Assembly (NCBI RefSeq): GCF_018474005.1
Contig: NZ_JAHCSH010000005.1
Coordinates: forward strand, 272,212-336,211
DNA length: 64,000 nt
Direction: 5' to 3'
From: Curvibacter sp. CHRR-16
GTDB taxonomy: Bacteria > Pseudomonadota > Gammaproteobacteria > Burkholderiales > Burkholderiaceae_C
This document shows positions 1 to 7,166 of this stretch, one piece after another; the first letter of the stretch is position 1; each line of letters opens with the position of its first letter. The notes under the pieces are model-generated. The model worked only from the letters and a program-made list of their open reading frames with translations, searched no databases and had not been told where the DNA came from. The translations under genes were made by a program, and so were the position numbers.

Positions 1-659
1 CAGATGGGCCAGTCAGTATGTCCGCCGGGGGCATTTCCATCACCACGACAGGTAACACCATCATCGACGGTGTTCAGAAAATCTACCTGAGCAAGAACGC
101 AAACCAGGCCGTTGGGATTGCGGGCACCGTTGGTGATCATGGCTATCTGGAGGCATTTGCCGATGTGAGCGATGGCCAGACCGCATTGGAGTGCGTGAGC
201 GATTTTGTCCATTTGGCATTCGACTTTGATGCCCGAGACCGGATGCTCAATGGCGAGGCGTTGATGGAAAACCAGTCCATCGTGACATTCTTTGACCCGG
301 ACAAAGGCGCATTTTTCTCCAGCCTGTACCTGTTCACACCGTTCACCCACGCTGTGCAGCTCTATGCCAGACGGGCCAACGCCAGTCCCATGTTGCTTCA
401 CGTCGGTAGCGGCAGCAATAACTTTGAAAAAGCCGTTGGACTGGAGGAAATCAACAGTTTCGTGAAGCGGCTGGCCGAAGGGCTGGACTTGGAGGAGCGA
501 TTGACCTGGTTTGAGCAGGCGTTTGCCAAGGTCAGCGCCATTGATACCGGCTGCAGCTCATCCTATGAAGCTGTCATTGCCACCCGGGACGCGCCTCAAT
601 TCACCTCTTTGCGCAGCAGCAACCAAATTTCCATTGTGCCCGCTCCACCGCGCAACTGA
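1..659 (+). CDS. HslV/proteasome-like Ntn-hydrolase family protein, 5' end outside window
   Basis: The frame is open back to base 3, before the first ATG at 18. The residues before that ATG (D-G-P-V-S) followed by a short loop, G-N-T, a K-I pair and an A-G-[TS] turn resemble the N-terminal region of HslV/20S beta subunits (A-G-D-G-Q, G-N-T, K, A-G-F-A-G). I therefore think the true start, with the nucleophilic Thr/Ser if there is one, lies left of the window. About 213 residues follow, which suits a roughly 230-residue family member. No HslU or other ATPase is nearby, so it is not ordinary hslV. The C-terminal 30 residues are Ser/Pro rich. It converges on the KfrB-like gene. Substrate and function are unknown; the family call is inference from a motif-level match. 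Confidence 0.45.
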   Translation, partial: DGPVSMSAGGISITTTGNTIIDGVQKIYLSKNANQAVGIAGTVGDHGYLEAFADVSDGQTALECVSDFVHLAFDFDARDRMLNGEALMENQSIVTFFDPDKGAFFSSLYLFTPFTHAVQLYARRANASPMLLHVGSGSNNFEKAVGLEEINSFVKRLAEGLDLEERLTWFEQAFAKVSAIDTGCSSSYEAVIATRDAPQFTSLRSSNQISIVPAPPRN

Positions 660-770
660 GACATCACATTTTTTGCGGGATTCAAGCGCGCGCGTTAAAT
701 TAAATGCGCACATAAAGCCTTGCATGTCACCAACGGATCTTGCCAAGAACAATCTTGGCCAGGGTCGGCG

Positions 771-1106
771 CTATCGGGCTGGAGACTTCTTCAATGCATG
801 GGACAGGATGTCTCGCACATGGGCCACCCCGCCACCGTGGAGCGGCCCATCATCCAAGATGGAACCGCGGCCGTCTCTGTACCTGATGGTTGTTTTTGGG
901 CGATTCGGTTCGGGAATGCTGTTCAGCTCATTCAATTTGTGAATGGTGTAGGTTCTTCGGCCAATTTTCTGAAGTGCATGGTGCTCTGACATTTTCAGCA
1001 CCGGGCCGCAGTATTGGCGCTCAGCCAAGACTTCCTCCAGTTCGCCCTGTGAGGCAGTTACCCAGGCCACCATCTCGTCCAATGAAGGCTCAATCATCAC
1101 CAACAT
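771..1106 (-). CDS. KfrB-domain protein
   Basis: This 111-residue protein has the pattern of the KfrB domain: G-P-V-L near residue 34, E-H-H with Q-K-I-G-R just after it, an H-x-L region, and T-I-R-Y-x-D-G-R-G near residue 78. KfrB proteins are encoded on IncP-type plasmids and ICEs beside KfrA and are associated with partition or stable inheritance; their biochemistry is poorly defined. The start codon lies inside the end of the upstream membrane-protein gene (17-bp overlap), suggesting translational coupling as the last gene of the leftward operon. A KfrA-type gene is present about 4 kb away (5280-6314), so the KfrA and KfrB modules are separated here by the GHKL/STAS-like operon. Confidence 0.6.
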   Translation of the reverse strand: MLVMIEPSLDEMVAWVTASQGELEEVLAERQYCGPVLKMSEHHALQKIGRRTYTIHKLNELNSIPEPNRPKTTIRYRDGRGSILDDGPLHGGGVAHVRDILSHALKKSPAR

Positions 1107-1800
1107 TGGCTTGGAATTTGGCGATAGCCTGCATCATGGCGCGACTCGTTTTGCCCAGGTTCAATAGCGTCTGTTTGTGGTCCGGGACCGGTTGCGTGTT
1201 GTCGTTCAAGTACTGTTGAAGTGCACCACAGTAGTCCGAAAACTCATCCTCCATGGCTTCCAGTAGCGTCGCAACCTCCTTGTGGAGGTCTGCGGAAATC
1301 AACTCAAGGTTGAAAAAGGATGCACTGAACTCCCCAAAATTGGTGGTGCCTGCAGCCCAAAACTTCTTGGTGTCTTCGGCGGACGAAGTCGTTGAGGGAA
1401 GCGTACTGGACAAAGAGATGACGAACTTCACAAAGGGCTCTATGGCCACCGGAGAGACGACTTTACGAAGCCAGAAATCGTCGCTAATGGACTGTTTTCG
1501 CGCGCGTTGATCTTTGGCTCGGTTGTACTTGTACGCCAACCCACTCAATATCAATGCCGCAATGCTCGTGATAAGCGACGGGAGCGTCAGTAACCCTTTT
1601 TCCCACCAAGCCTCATCTGGCTTGCACATCAGCACGACAGCGGACGTTGGCCCATTAGCCACTTCGCAAGGCATCCCCACCACTAACGTGGTGGACTTGG
1701 TTTGTTCAACGGATTTGGGAGCGGAACTGGCAGTCGATGGCGCCTTGGCCGTCGCAGAAGCGGCTTGCTTAGGAGCGCCGGCCTGGGGCGATGTCACCAA
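1090..1800 (-). CDS. single-pass membrane protein of unknown function
   Basis: I do not recognise the family. The protein has an Ala/Ser/Pro/Lys-rich N-terminus (residues 1-40), a short segment with two cysteines (about 45 and 59), one convincing transmembrane helix at about 70-90, a basic stop-transfer stretch (K-Y-N-R-A-K) and a soluble region to residue 236 that looks mostly helical. The annotated start is a TTG, with a GTG immediately after it; the first in-frame ATG is at 1674 and would remove the low-complexity N-terminus, so the start is uncertain. It begins just downstream of the STAS-like gene and overlaps the KfrB-like gene. A membrane-anchored partner or effector of the GHKL/STAS-like pair is a reasonable guess, but only a guess. 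Confidence 0.5.
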   Translation of the reverse strand: MVTSPQAGAPKQAASATAKAPSTASSAPKSVEQTKSTTLVVGMPCEVANGPTSAVVLMCKPDEAWWEKGLLTLPSLITSIAALILSGLAYKYNRAKDQRARKQSISDDFWLRKVVSPVAIEPFVKFVISLSSTLPSTTSSAEDTKKFWAAGTTNFGEFSASFFNLELISADLHKEVATLLEAMEDEFSDYCGALQQYLNDNTQPVPDHKQTLLNLGKTSRAMMQAIAKFQANVGDD

Positions 1801-1806
1801 CCAAGC

Positions 1807-2133
1807 CTATGCAAACAGGTTTCTTGTCTGCAACGCACGTGCAACGTAGCCGTCCATCACCTCCTGGAGGAAGGCTGGTGCCTGGAAGTTGTAGCGCTTA
1901 TAAAACGCTTCCTTGCTTCCTGCTTTGACAACGCTAGGGCCAAACAGTCCCAGGAAGAAGGAACTGCTGACAGTGTAGGTTTCCGTGGGAACCACGACGC
2001 TCACGGTAGCGCCTTCGGCATCCATGGCATCCAGATGCAGAGTCTCCCGTAGCAGTTCGCCACGTTGGCGGCCTGTATAGACGGGGCCGTTGTACTTTGC
2101 GAGATCAATCACAGTGATGACTTTTTCATTCAT
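1807..2133 (-). CDS. STAS-like domain (DUF4325) protein
   Basis: The 108-residue protein has the signature of the STAS-like DUF4325 family: a beta strand (A-T-V-S-V-V-V), then a polar/hydrophobic turn S-S-S-F-F-L-G-L-F-G near residues 56-65 (family: t-S-S-F-l-d-x-l-f-g), then a helix with A-G-S-K-E-A-F. STAS folds usually bind partner proteins, as in anti-sigma-factor antagonists, and DUF4325 genes often lie beside GHKL ATPase genes, as here. Its ATG overlaps the stop of the upstream 445-residue ATPase gene in an ATGA arrangement, so the two are almost certainly co-translated and probably interact. No transmembrane segment is visible. Confidence 0.65.
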   Translation of the reverse strand: MNEKVITVIDLAKYNGPVYTGRQRGELLRETLHLDAMDAEGATVSVVVPTETYTVSSSFFLGLFGPSVVKAGSKEAFYKRYNFQAPAFLQEVMDGYVARALQTRNLFA

Positions 2134-3467
2134 TTGCCTTCCCCCTCACTAGTGCTGAGTTTGGCAGTCGAAAGTGGAAATTTGATGCTCAGTATAGTCC
2201 CAGGGAAGTAAACCCCCTTCAACTCGTGGACAAACCTACTATCGGGTCTTTGGTGCAGATCATTAGCCTTATTGAAGGCGATGATCCTTACACCGTTCTG
2301 ATTCGGCTCCATTTTGTAAGTTCCATCGAACTGTACATGGGTGGATCCTGAGACCAAGGCCATACGGGCTTTGGAATCGGGGAACTCTTTGGTGCATTCC
2401 GCGTGCACCTTCTGAAAAAACTCAATCAGGTCCACACTGCCGTTGCCTCTGGTGTCTGTAGTGCTGTTGTTTTTGGTGCTGACATGTCCCTGCAACGCAA
2501 TCAGTGTGTACAGGTCATCTGGGCGCCAACCAGCGGTAAACAAGCCCCCCTGTTGGTGTAAATCAATGTAACTCTGAACCTGATCGCGTGTGTAGTGGCC
2601 GGCAGGTAGTGCCTCAAAAGTCTGGGCAATTGTCCTTCCAAAGCTAAAAATCACGATTTCACAGAGCGGAACAGCCAAATGCGTATCCAAATACCCCTGG
2701 ATGGACCAGTCCAGCATGCCCGCATGTTCTTCTGCATTGTCAATGACCTCTCCGATGTACTGGCAAAGTCGGTGTCGAGCTGGCGGAGTCAACGTCTTGG
2801 AGACACGCTTGAGGCAACCGTTAATGTGATCAGCGAATTTTTGGGTGACTCGTGATTTCAGATCCGACTCATTGGGGCGAACGGCGCGGATGTAGTGTTT
2901 GCATCGCCAATCGAAGACCTCCAGGCCCGCAGCCTCTTCGGGAAGGGGGTACTCATGTTTGACCTCCAACTTCTTGATGACTCCCATAGCCCGCACAAAC
3001 CGGCGTAGCCCCGGGTCGGATGGATAACTTCCGCTCCAATGCAAGCGGCGCCCGGTTCGACGGGCTTGCACCCGCAGCTCGTCCACCAGTACATCCAGAA
3101 TGGCGTTAGCACCAAGGTCGTAGCTCTTTGCCTCGCTCAAATTGATCGCGATACGCCTGAAACGGCGCACCAGGAGCTGGCGGGCCAACGGGATCAGCGC
3201 ATGCAAAGTCCCTTCGGGATTCTCAATCAAGGAAAAAACCGCGGGTGCCTTGAATGTCACCTTGCCTTTGAGAATCTCTTTGGCAACGGTATTGCCTGCA
3301 ACCATCTCAATGATTCGGGAGCGCGTTCCAAAGTGCTTTCCGATGATTTCGTGGTGGGATTCCTTGCGGCGCTTGTCGCGCCAAATGCGGTTGGCGCGCC
3401 TACCGAGCTTGGCCTGGTTCTTGTTGCGCAAGTACAGCGGTACGTCGATTTTCGCTAAATGCTTCAT
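2130..3467 (-). CDS. GHKL (histidine-kinase-like) ATPase-domain protein
   Basis: The C-terminal half carries Bergerat-fold ATPase features: an N-box with E240, D243, N244 and H248 (I-G-E-V-I-D-N-A-E-E-H-A), a degenerate G1 region (F-S-F-G-R-T-I, about 274-280) and a G2-type glycine motif R-G-N-G-S-V-D-L at about 340-347. No HisKA dimerisation helix, HAMP or receiver is present, so it is not a classical sensor kinase. Residues 75-170 contain alternating strands and helices that could be a STAS-like fold. The N-terminal 40 residues are very basic. It is coupled to the DUF4325 gene downstream. The pairing recalls anti-sigma-kinase/STAS switches and GHKL ATPases of defence islands; which applies is unknown. 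Confidence 0.6.
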   Translation of the reverse strand: MKHLAKIDVPLYLRNKNQAKLGRRANRIWRDKRRKESHHEIIGKHFGTRSRIIEMVAGNTVAKEILKGKVTFKAPAVFSLIENPEGTLHALIPLARQLLVRRFRRIAINLSEAKSYDLGANAILDVLVDELRVQARRTGRRLHWSGSYPSDPGLRRFVRAMGVIKKLEVKHEYPLPEEAAGLEVFDWRCKHYIRAVRPNESDLKSRVTQKFADHINGCLKRVSKTLTPPARHRLCQYIGEVIDNAEEHAGMLDWSIQGYLDTHLAVPLCEIVIFSFGRTIAQTFEALPAGHYTRDQVQSYIDLHQQGGLFTAGWRPDDLYTLIALQGHVSTKNNSTTDTRGNGSVDLIEFFQKVHAECTKEFPDSKARMALVSGSTHVQFDGTYKMEPNQNGVRIIAFNKANDLHQRPDSRFVHELKGVYFPGTILSIKFPLSTAKLSTSEGEGK

Positions 3468-3555
3468 TGGCGTTTTGGATGTTTTTTAGCCTGGACGCGC
3501 AAGCCTTTGCCATGACGTCCTCCCCGGAAAGCATTCTGCATCCCAATTCGTCCAT

Positions 3556-4449
3556 TCAAGTCTTCGACGCGCGTACCCCAAGAATTTCCGATGATTGGAG
3601 GCGCGCGAGGGAAGACGAGACGAGTGCCGCAGCAGTTGCAAGAAGCATGTTGGCGTCGTCTCGGCTGTAGTATTCCGCGGTACCACGGTCATCCACGTGA
3701 TGGGCAAGCTGCGTGTAATGCCGAACGGCTTCCATCAAAGAAAACTCTCGTTCGAGCTTCGTCATGTCGCGTTTGGCAGACTTCAATTTCTGTGCTGTGG
3801 CGTCAATCGCCGGCTTTTCACCAGCCGCCAGTGCGGCGCTTTCGACGGCTAGGCGGCATTCTGAAACAACGGCGTCGAACCGCCCGTCTACCAGGTGGGC
3901 ATGAGCCCGTCGAATCCGACCAACGGCTTCCGTTAGGACATGGTCCTGTGCACACTTTGGCAGGGGAATGCCAATGACCATGTATTCAGGTCCTTGTAGC
4001 TCCTTCAAGACCTTTGCCCAGTCGCTGAGGTTCAGCCTAAAACTGATCTCATCTTGCTGTGGCCAGACTCCAGTCGGACCATCTGCCAAGGCAGTGAATC
4101 GCAATTTCAGATTGAGGTCATCTCCACCGCGCATTTTTTCCAGCGCAAACAACTGGCCTTCCGCGAGTGGGAGTTCAAATATCAGGCGCCTTGGGTTTTG
4201 GCCGCTCTTGGTGGCCAGTTCCAGGGGAACTTCAGGTTCTGCAAAGCCCAGAAACGACGGAGCCTTACCGGCATCGCCTTCTACATTGATCCGCAACTGG
4301 AAATTGCGCAGCCTGACCCCCGCCAATGCAGTTTCGGGGACATGAAAGGCAATGGACAAACACAGCAGCGAAGCACCAACCCCTGCACGGCCAAAAACAC
4401 CCGTAACTTCAATGTCTGCTACGGAGTAGCCGTTGTAGCTGAATGACAC
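3556..4449 (-). CDS. unknown 297-residue protein
   Basis: I do not recognise this protein. The first 160 residues are rich in alternating hydrophobic positions and look like a beta-sandwich. The rest (about 170-297) looks helical, with a motif resembling HEPN-like helices (V-V-S-E-C-R-L-A-V-E-S-A-A near 187-199, then a charged coil), which would suggest an RNase or RNA-binding role, but I see no R-x4-6-H catalytic motif that I trust. The start is a GTG at 4449, 18 bases after the 82-residue gene; an 88-base gap separates it from the ATPase gene. It belongs to the same leftward operon. Confidence 0.5.
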   Translation of the reverse strand: MSFSYNGYSVADIEVTGVFGRAGVGASLLCLSIAFHVPETALAGVRLRNFQLRINVEGDAGKAPSFLGFAEPEVPLELATKSGQNPRRLIFELPLAEGQLFALEKMRGGDDLNLKLRFTALADGPTGVWPQQDEISFRLNLSDWAKVLKELQGPEYMVIGIPLPKCAQDHVLTEAVGRIRRAHAHLVDGRFDAVVSECRLAVESAALAAGEKPAIDATAQKLKSAKRDMTKLEREFSLMEAVRHYTQLAHHVDDRGTAEYYSRDDANMLLATAAALVSSSLARLQSSEILGVRASKT

Positions 4450-4467
4450 AGGATGGCGTTCCCTTTT

Positions 4468-4716
4468 TCAGCGCTTGCGGTTGGACTGCGAAACCACCGA
4501 GCCGGCCAGTTTCTGGGTTGTGGCACTGGCGGAGTTGCTGCGCAAGGCCTTTGACGCCGTAGCTTCGATCGCTGCGCCAGTTTGCTTCCCGGTACGTGCC
4601 TGAGCCAAGGCAGAGGCAGCAAGTTGCTTCTGCACCAGTGAAGCATTGCCGCTTTGGAGTGTCTTTCCTGCAAGCGAAGCCACAGAAGGTGATGTTTGTT
4701 TTGAATTGGTTGCCAT
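4468..4716 (-). CDS. small Ala/Ser/Gln-rich protein with internal duplication
   Basis: This 82-residue basic protein has low complexity, no cysteine and no signal peptide. Residues 16-39 and 54-77 can be aligned without gaps (A-x-K-x-L-x-S-x-x-A-S, then L-A-x-S and a final Q shared), so the protein is a tandem repeat of about 24 residues joined by an R-T-G-K-Q-T-G linker. Short proteins of this look occur as hypothetical genes in mobile DNA of proteobacteria, but I know no function for them. It is the first gene of the leftward operon and lies directly downstream of the paired inverted repeats at 4751-4813. Confidence 0.6.
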   Translation of the reverse strand: MATNSKQTSPSVASLAGKTLQSGNASLVQKQLAASALAQARTGKQTGAAIEATASKALRSNSASATTQKLAGSVVSQSNRKR

Positions 4717-4750
4717 ATAAAGACCCCGTTTCTATTTGGAGAGAAAGCGC

Positions 4751-4813
4751 AACACCACTGTATATGGTGTTCTGATGCAAGGCAAGACACTACCTATGGT
4801 GTCCAAACACCAT
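4751..4813 (-). promoter_or_regulatory. paired AACACCA/TGGTGTT inverted repeats, likely promoter-operator
   Basis: Two inverted repeats share one half-site. AACACCA (4751-4757) and TGGTGTT (4765-4771) are separated by 7 bases, and ATGGTGT (4796-4802) and ACACCAT (4807-4813) by 4. They lie 35-100 bases upstream of the 82-residue gene. A TATACA box on the minus strand falls inside the proximal repeat, with a weak GTCTTG 18 bases upstream of it, so a regulator bound here would occlude RNA polymerase. The regulator is unidentified. Confidence 0.5.
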
Positions 4814-4903
4814 TTCTGTAGTTGAAGCGCCGACGCATCCATGTACCCGCCTTCGATGGCAGTGGGTTTTATGGAGCCGCCCCTCCCAACACGGCGGGAT
4901 GGT

Positions 4904-5026
4904 TCAATGACAGTGTCGTGTTCCCGCTTTCCGATCGTTGTGACAGCCGTCTTTGTCGGTCCCGCCAGAGTGCGCAAAAACGAGGCTGGATACCAGCAAG
5001 AGCGCGAACAAAACGATTTTCTTCAT
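4904..5026 (-). CDS. secreted YHYH-type small protein (40 aa)
   Basis: From the ATG at 5026 the frame encodes a clear signal peptide (M-K-K-I, hydrophobic stretch, cleavage after V-F-A) followed by a mature peptide of about 22 residues: H-S-G-G-T-D, then D-G-C-H-N-D-R-K, ending T-R-H-C-H. This matches the short YHYH-domain pattern (H-S-G-x-T-D-x-x-G-x-H, then Y-H-Y-H), except that the terminal motif is R-H-C-H, giving two cysteines and several histidines that could bind metal or form a disulfide. The frame stays open upstream, but only this start yields a signal peptide. Its start codon lies 6 bases from that of the divergent DUF3606 gene. Confidence 0.6.
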   Translation of the reverse strand: MKKIVLFALLLVSSLVFAHSGGTDKDGCHNDRKAGTRHCH

Positions 5027-5032
5027 GATGCT

Positions 5033-5209
5033 ATGGCTGACGATTTGAGCAAGCGCGGTCCGCAAGACCGTTCCCGTGTGAACGTAAACGAACCCTGGGA
5101 AGTCAAGCATTGGTGCACAGAGTTCAAATGCACGGAAACCCAGTTGCGCGCTGCAGTAAAGGCTGTGGGCGTCATGGTCGCAGACGTCCGGCGCCATCTT
5201 TCCAAATAG
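5033..5209 (+). CDS. DUF3606 domain small protein (58 aa)
   Basis: The 58 residues from the ATG at 5033 match DUF3606 throughout: M-A-D-D-L-S-K-R-G-P-Q-D-R-S-R, then V-N-x-x-E-x-W-E-V-x-x-W, L-x-x-A-V-K-A-V-G and a final V-R-x-H-L. The family consists of small cytoplasmic proteins common in proteobacterial mobile elements; the function is unknown. A longer in-frame extension to 4841 exists but lacks family similarity, so I chose the internal start. It faces away from the YHYH peptide gene, and the two starts are separated by only 6 bases, so its promoter must lie within the coding sequence of the other gene. Confidence 0.75.
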   Translation: MADDLSKRGPQDRSRVNVNEPWEVKHWCTEFKCTETQLRAAVKAVGVMVADVRRHLSK

Positions 5210-5223
5210 CCCCACCCAGGCAA

Positions 5224-5267
5224 GAAAAAGCCGCCAAGGTTGCGCATTGTTAAGAGGCGTGGCGGCT
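5224..5267 (-). terminator. rho-independent terminator for kfrA-like gene
   Basis: On the minus strand AGCCGCCA and TGGCGGCT (5260-5267 and 5229-5236) form an 8-bp GC-rich stem around a 23-base loop, followed by TTTTTCTT. It begins 13 bases after the stop of the KfrA-like gene. Confidence 0.6.
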
Positions 5268-5279
5268 ATGTTGAGCAAA

Positions 5280-6314
5280 TTATAGAGTGCCGGCTTCTGG
5301 TGCAGGTGTTGTCGCGCTGAGGCGCTGCAGCATGCTGGCCACAACGCCTTCTTGAGCCAATACAGCAGCCTTTGCTACAGCCAGATCCAACTCCAGACCC
5401 TGATTCACCCCCTGTAGCGCTGTGAATTTGGCCTGTATTTCGCCGACGTTGGTCGTCAGCGTTTGATTGGCAGCAGCTTCCACCACCAGCTTTTGGCCCA
5501 ACTCTTCGGTTCGCCGCTGTTCGAACGCCAGCGCATCTTTCAACGGCCGTAGCTTTCTGAGCTCTTCTTGGGCCTGATGCAACTCGGCTTGTACCCGCGT
5601 CAGATCTCCAATCAGTCGGACACCTTCTTGCTGGGCCCGCATGAGTTCCTGCTGCTTGCCGGTCAGGGTATCGGTCACCTTGCGCAGTTCGGACTGCAAA
5701 TACTGCACTTGCTGGTCATGTTGGCGCTGCTCCTGCTCCCGCTGTTCTTTGGCGGAGGTGCGGAAGTGCTCCAGCGCTTCGCGGGCATGCTGGTGCTTTT
5801 CCTCCAGCGATTGCCGGTGCCGTTCTTCGGCCTCCAGCCGCTCCTGCAGGCCCAGGACTCGCTGTGTGAGCTGCGTGACCTCCAGGGTCTTGCTGGCCAT
5901 TGCCTCCTGGGTCTTGGTGTGATCTGCCTTTTCGGTAGCGAGGTTGCGCTGTGTCTGCTCCAGTTGGGTGCGGATCGTCTGCCCCTCTGCCTTTAACGCG
6001 GTACTTTCTTTTTGCGCCCAGGCGAGACTGGCTGCGCTGACGGCCAAAGCCTCGGTGGAACGCGCGTCAGCCTCTTCATTCAGCCGTGCGGCCAAGCGGC
6101 CTACCAGGTCCTGGATGGCCTCGCTGACGGCCACTTTGGTGCCGGTTGTTCCACCTTCTTCCTCTTCAATTTCCTTCAAATACCGGTGGATGGTGGTCTT
6201 GGATCCGGTACCCAATTCCGCACGTATGGCGTCGATGGACGGGTTGATTCCAGTGGCCAGCAGCTTGCTGCGTGCCCGTACAACCTCAGATTTGTAAATT
6301 CCTGACCTGGCCAT
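5280..6314 (-). CDS. kfrA: KfrA-like DNA-binding coiled-coil protein
   Basis: Residues 1-50 form a KfrA_N-type helix-turn-helix region (G-I-Y-K-S-E-V, then G-x-x-P-S-I-D-A-I-R-A-E-L-G-T-G-S-K-T-T-I-H-R-Y-L). Residues about 80-320 are an almost unbroken coiled coil rich in E, Q, K, R and A. The length (344 residues) fits KfrA of broad-host-range plasmids (about 310-380). KfrA binds its own operator, represses itself and is thought to act in segregation through filament-like coiled coils in IncP plasmids. The gene has a terminator after it and repeats before it (6339-6362) and appears monocistronic. Its presence argues that this end of the island derives from a plasmid or ICE backbone. Confidence 0.7.
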   Translation of the reverse strand: MARSGIYKSEVVRARSKLLATGINPSIDAIRAELGTGSKTTIHRYLKEIEEEEGGTTGTKVAVSEAIQDLVGRLAARLNEEADARSTEALAVSAASLAWAQKESTALKAEGQTIRTQLEQTQRNLATEKADHTKTQEAMASKTLEVTQLTQRVLGLQERLEAEERHRQSLEEKHQHAREALEHFRTSAKEQREQEQRQHDQQVQYLQSELRKVTDTLTGKQQELMRAQQEGVRLIGDLTRVQAELHQAQEELRKLRPLKDALAFEQRRTEELGQKLVVEAAANQTLTTNVGEIQAKFTALQGVNQGLELDLAVAKAAVLAQEGVVASMLQRLSATTPAPEAGTL

Positions 6315-6338
6315 GACCCACCTTTATTTGATACTAAT

Positions 6339-6362
6339 TACATACCACGATAATACATACCA
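6339..6362. promoter_or_regulatory. direct repeats TACATACCA, candidate KfrA operator
   Basis: The 9-mer TACATACCA occurs at 6339-6347 and again at 6354-6362, a 15-base period, 25-50 bases upstream of the kfrA-like start. KfrA proteins autoregulate by binding repeats in their own promoter, so this is the natural candidate operator; the assignment is inference. Confidence 0.4.
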
Positions 6363-6402
6363 AAACTATCGAATGCAAGATTGAAAATTCAGAAATATTG
6401 AG

Positions 6403-6427
6403 ATTTGATAATGGTGGATTATCAAAT
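6403..6427. repeat. perfect inverted repeat ATTTGATAAT/ATTATCAAAT
   Basis: Two perfect 10-base arms (6403-6412 and 6418-6427) are separated by 5 bases, just past the stop of the 238-residue gene at 6436 and upstream of the kfrA-like gene. The stem is AT-rich and lacks a flanking U-run, so a protein-binding site is as likely as a weak terminator. Confidence 0.4.
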
Positions 6428-6435
6428 GTGATGGG

Positions 6436-7152
6436 TCATTTTTCTGTTTTGGACGGCCCAATGACTTCGCGCCAAATCCCAACCCTCATAAATCTGGCTT
6501 TGGCTTTCAAATATTTGATCGATTCGGCCAAATCATGCACTCGCAAGCCTCCCAGTTCTGGATCGGCCACTCCGACGCTGCTTGGAAGCGCCTCATCCCA
6601 TCCCTCGAACGCAGGCCAGGGCATCAGCAGGTGTTCACCGCCTCGGTGTTGAACCCGCACCCAAGCGGTACCGTCCCGCATTGGGAAATAGGCAATGGAA
6701 GACAAGGGTTTGGCCCAGGTCCAAGGGATTCCGAAGCGTTGTGCATCATCTCGATAGGGCCTGGCGCTTGGTTCCACCAAAGGCTTGCGGTTATGAAAAG
6801 CAGCATGCAGTGCTCGCACCTTCTCTTGCATGATCTGGGCGTGCATCTGCTGCTCTTTCTCCAGCAGGTCCAGAAGAGCCGCAGTGTTGCCCCGCAGAAG
6901 TTCACGCTCTGATGGCGTCAAAAGGCGTCCACTCCCGCCGCCAAACTTGGCCTTGCCAAGTGCATTGGCCCCACCAAATCGCTTGGCAAAGCATGTCGAG
7001 CCCAGCACCGTCAACTTGCCGTTTTCATCGATAACATGTATGGCTCGGTATACCCCATGGGCACAGCCCGGTTCTTGGCACTGAACTCGGGCTTCTTTTT
7101 CGACCTGCAGTATGGCAACCAGCCTTGCATTGGGGTTTGGACTCTGTGTCAT
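6436..7152 (-). CDS. unknown 238-residue Cys-containing mobile-element protein
   Basis: I do not recognise a named family. The N-terminal 60 residues contain C25, C30 and C54 in the context V-Q-C-x4-C-A-H-G and G-S-T-C-F-A-K-R-F-G, which looks like a small zinc-binding fold. A linker with G-G-G-S-G follows, then a helical segment (about 80-115) and a C-terminal region rich in W and P. There is no signal peptide or membrane segment. It is preceded by two copies of the palindrome AGTAGCTACT (7167-7194), which suggests tight regulation. The neighbourhood is plasmid/ICE-like. Confidence 0.5.
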   Translation of the reverse strand: MTQSPNPNARLVAILQVEKEARVQCQEPGCAHGVYRAIHVIDENGKLTVLGSTCFAKRFGGANALGKAKFGGGSGRLLTPSERELLRGNTAALLDLLEKEQQMHAQIMQEKVRALHAAFHNRKPLVEPSARPYRDDAQRFGIPWTWAKPLSSIAYFPMRDGTAWVRVQHRGGEHLLMPWPAFEGWDEALPSSVGVADPELGGLRVHDLAESIKYLKAKARFMRVGIWREVIGPSKTEK

Positions 7153-7166
7153 GCTTAAGGTGCCAA

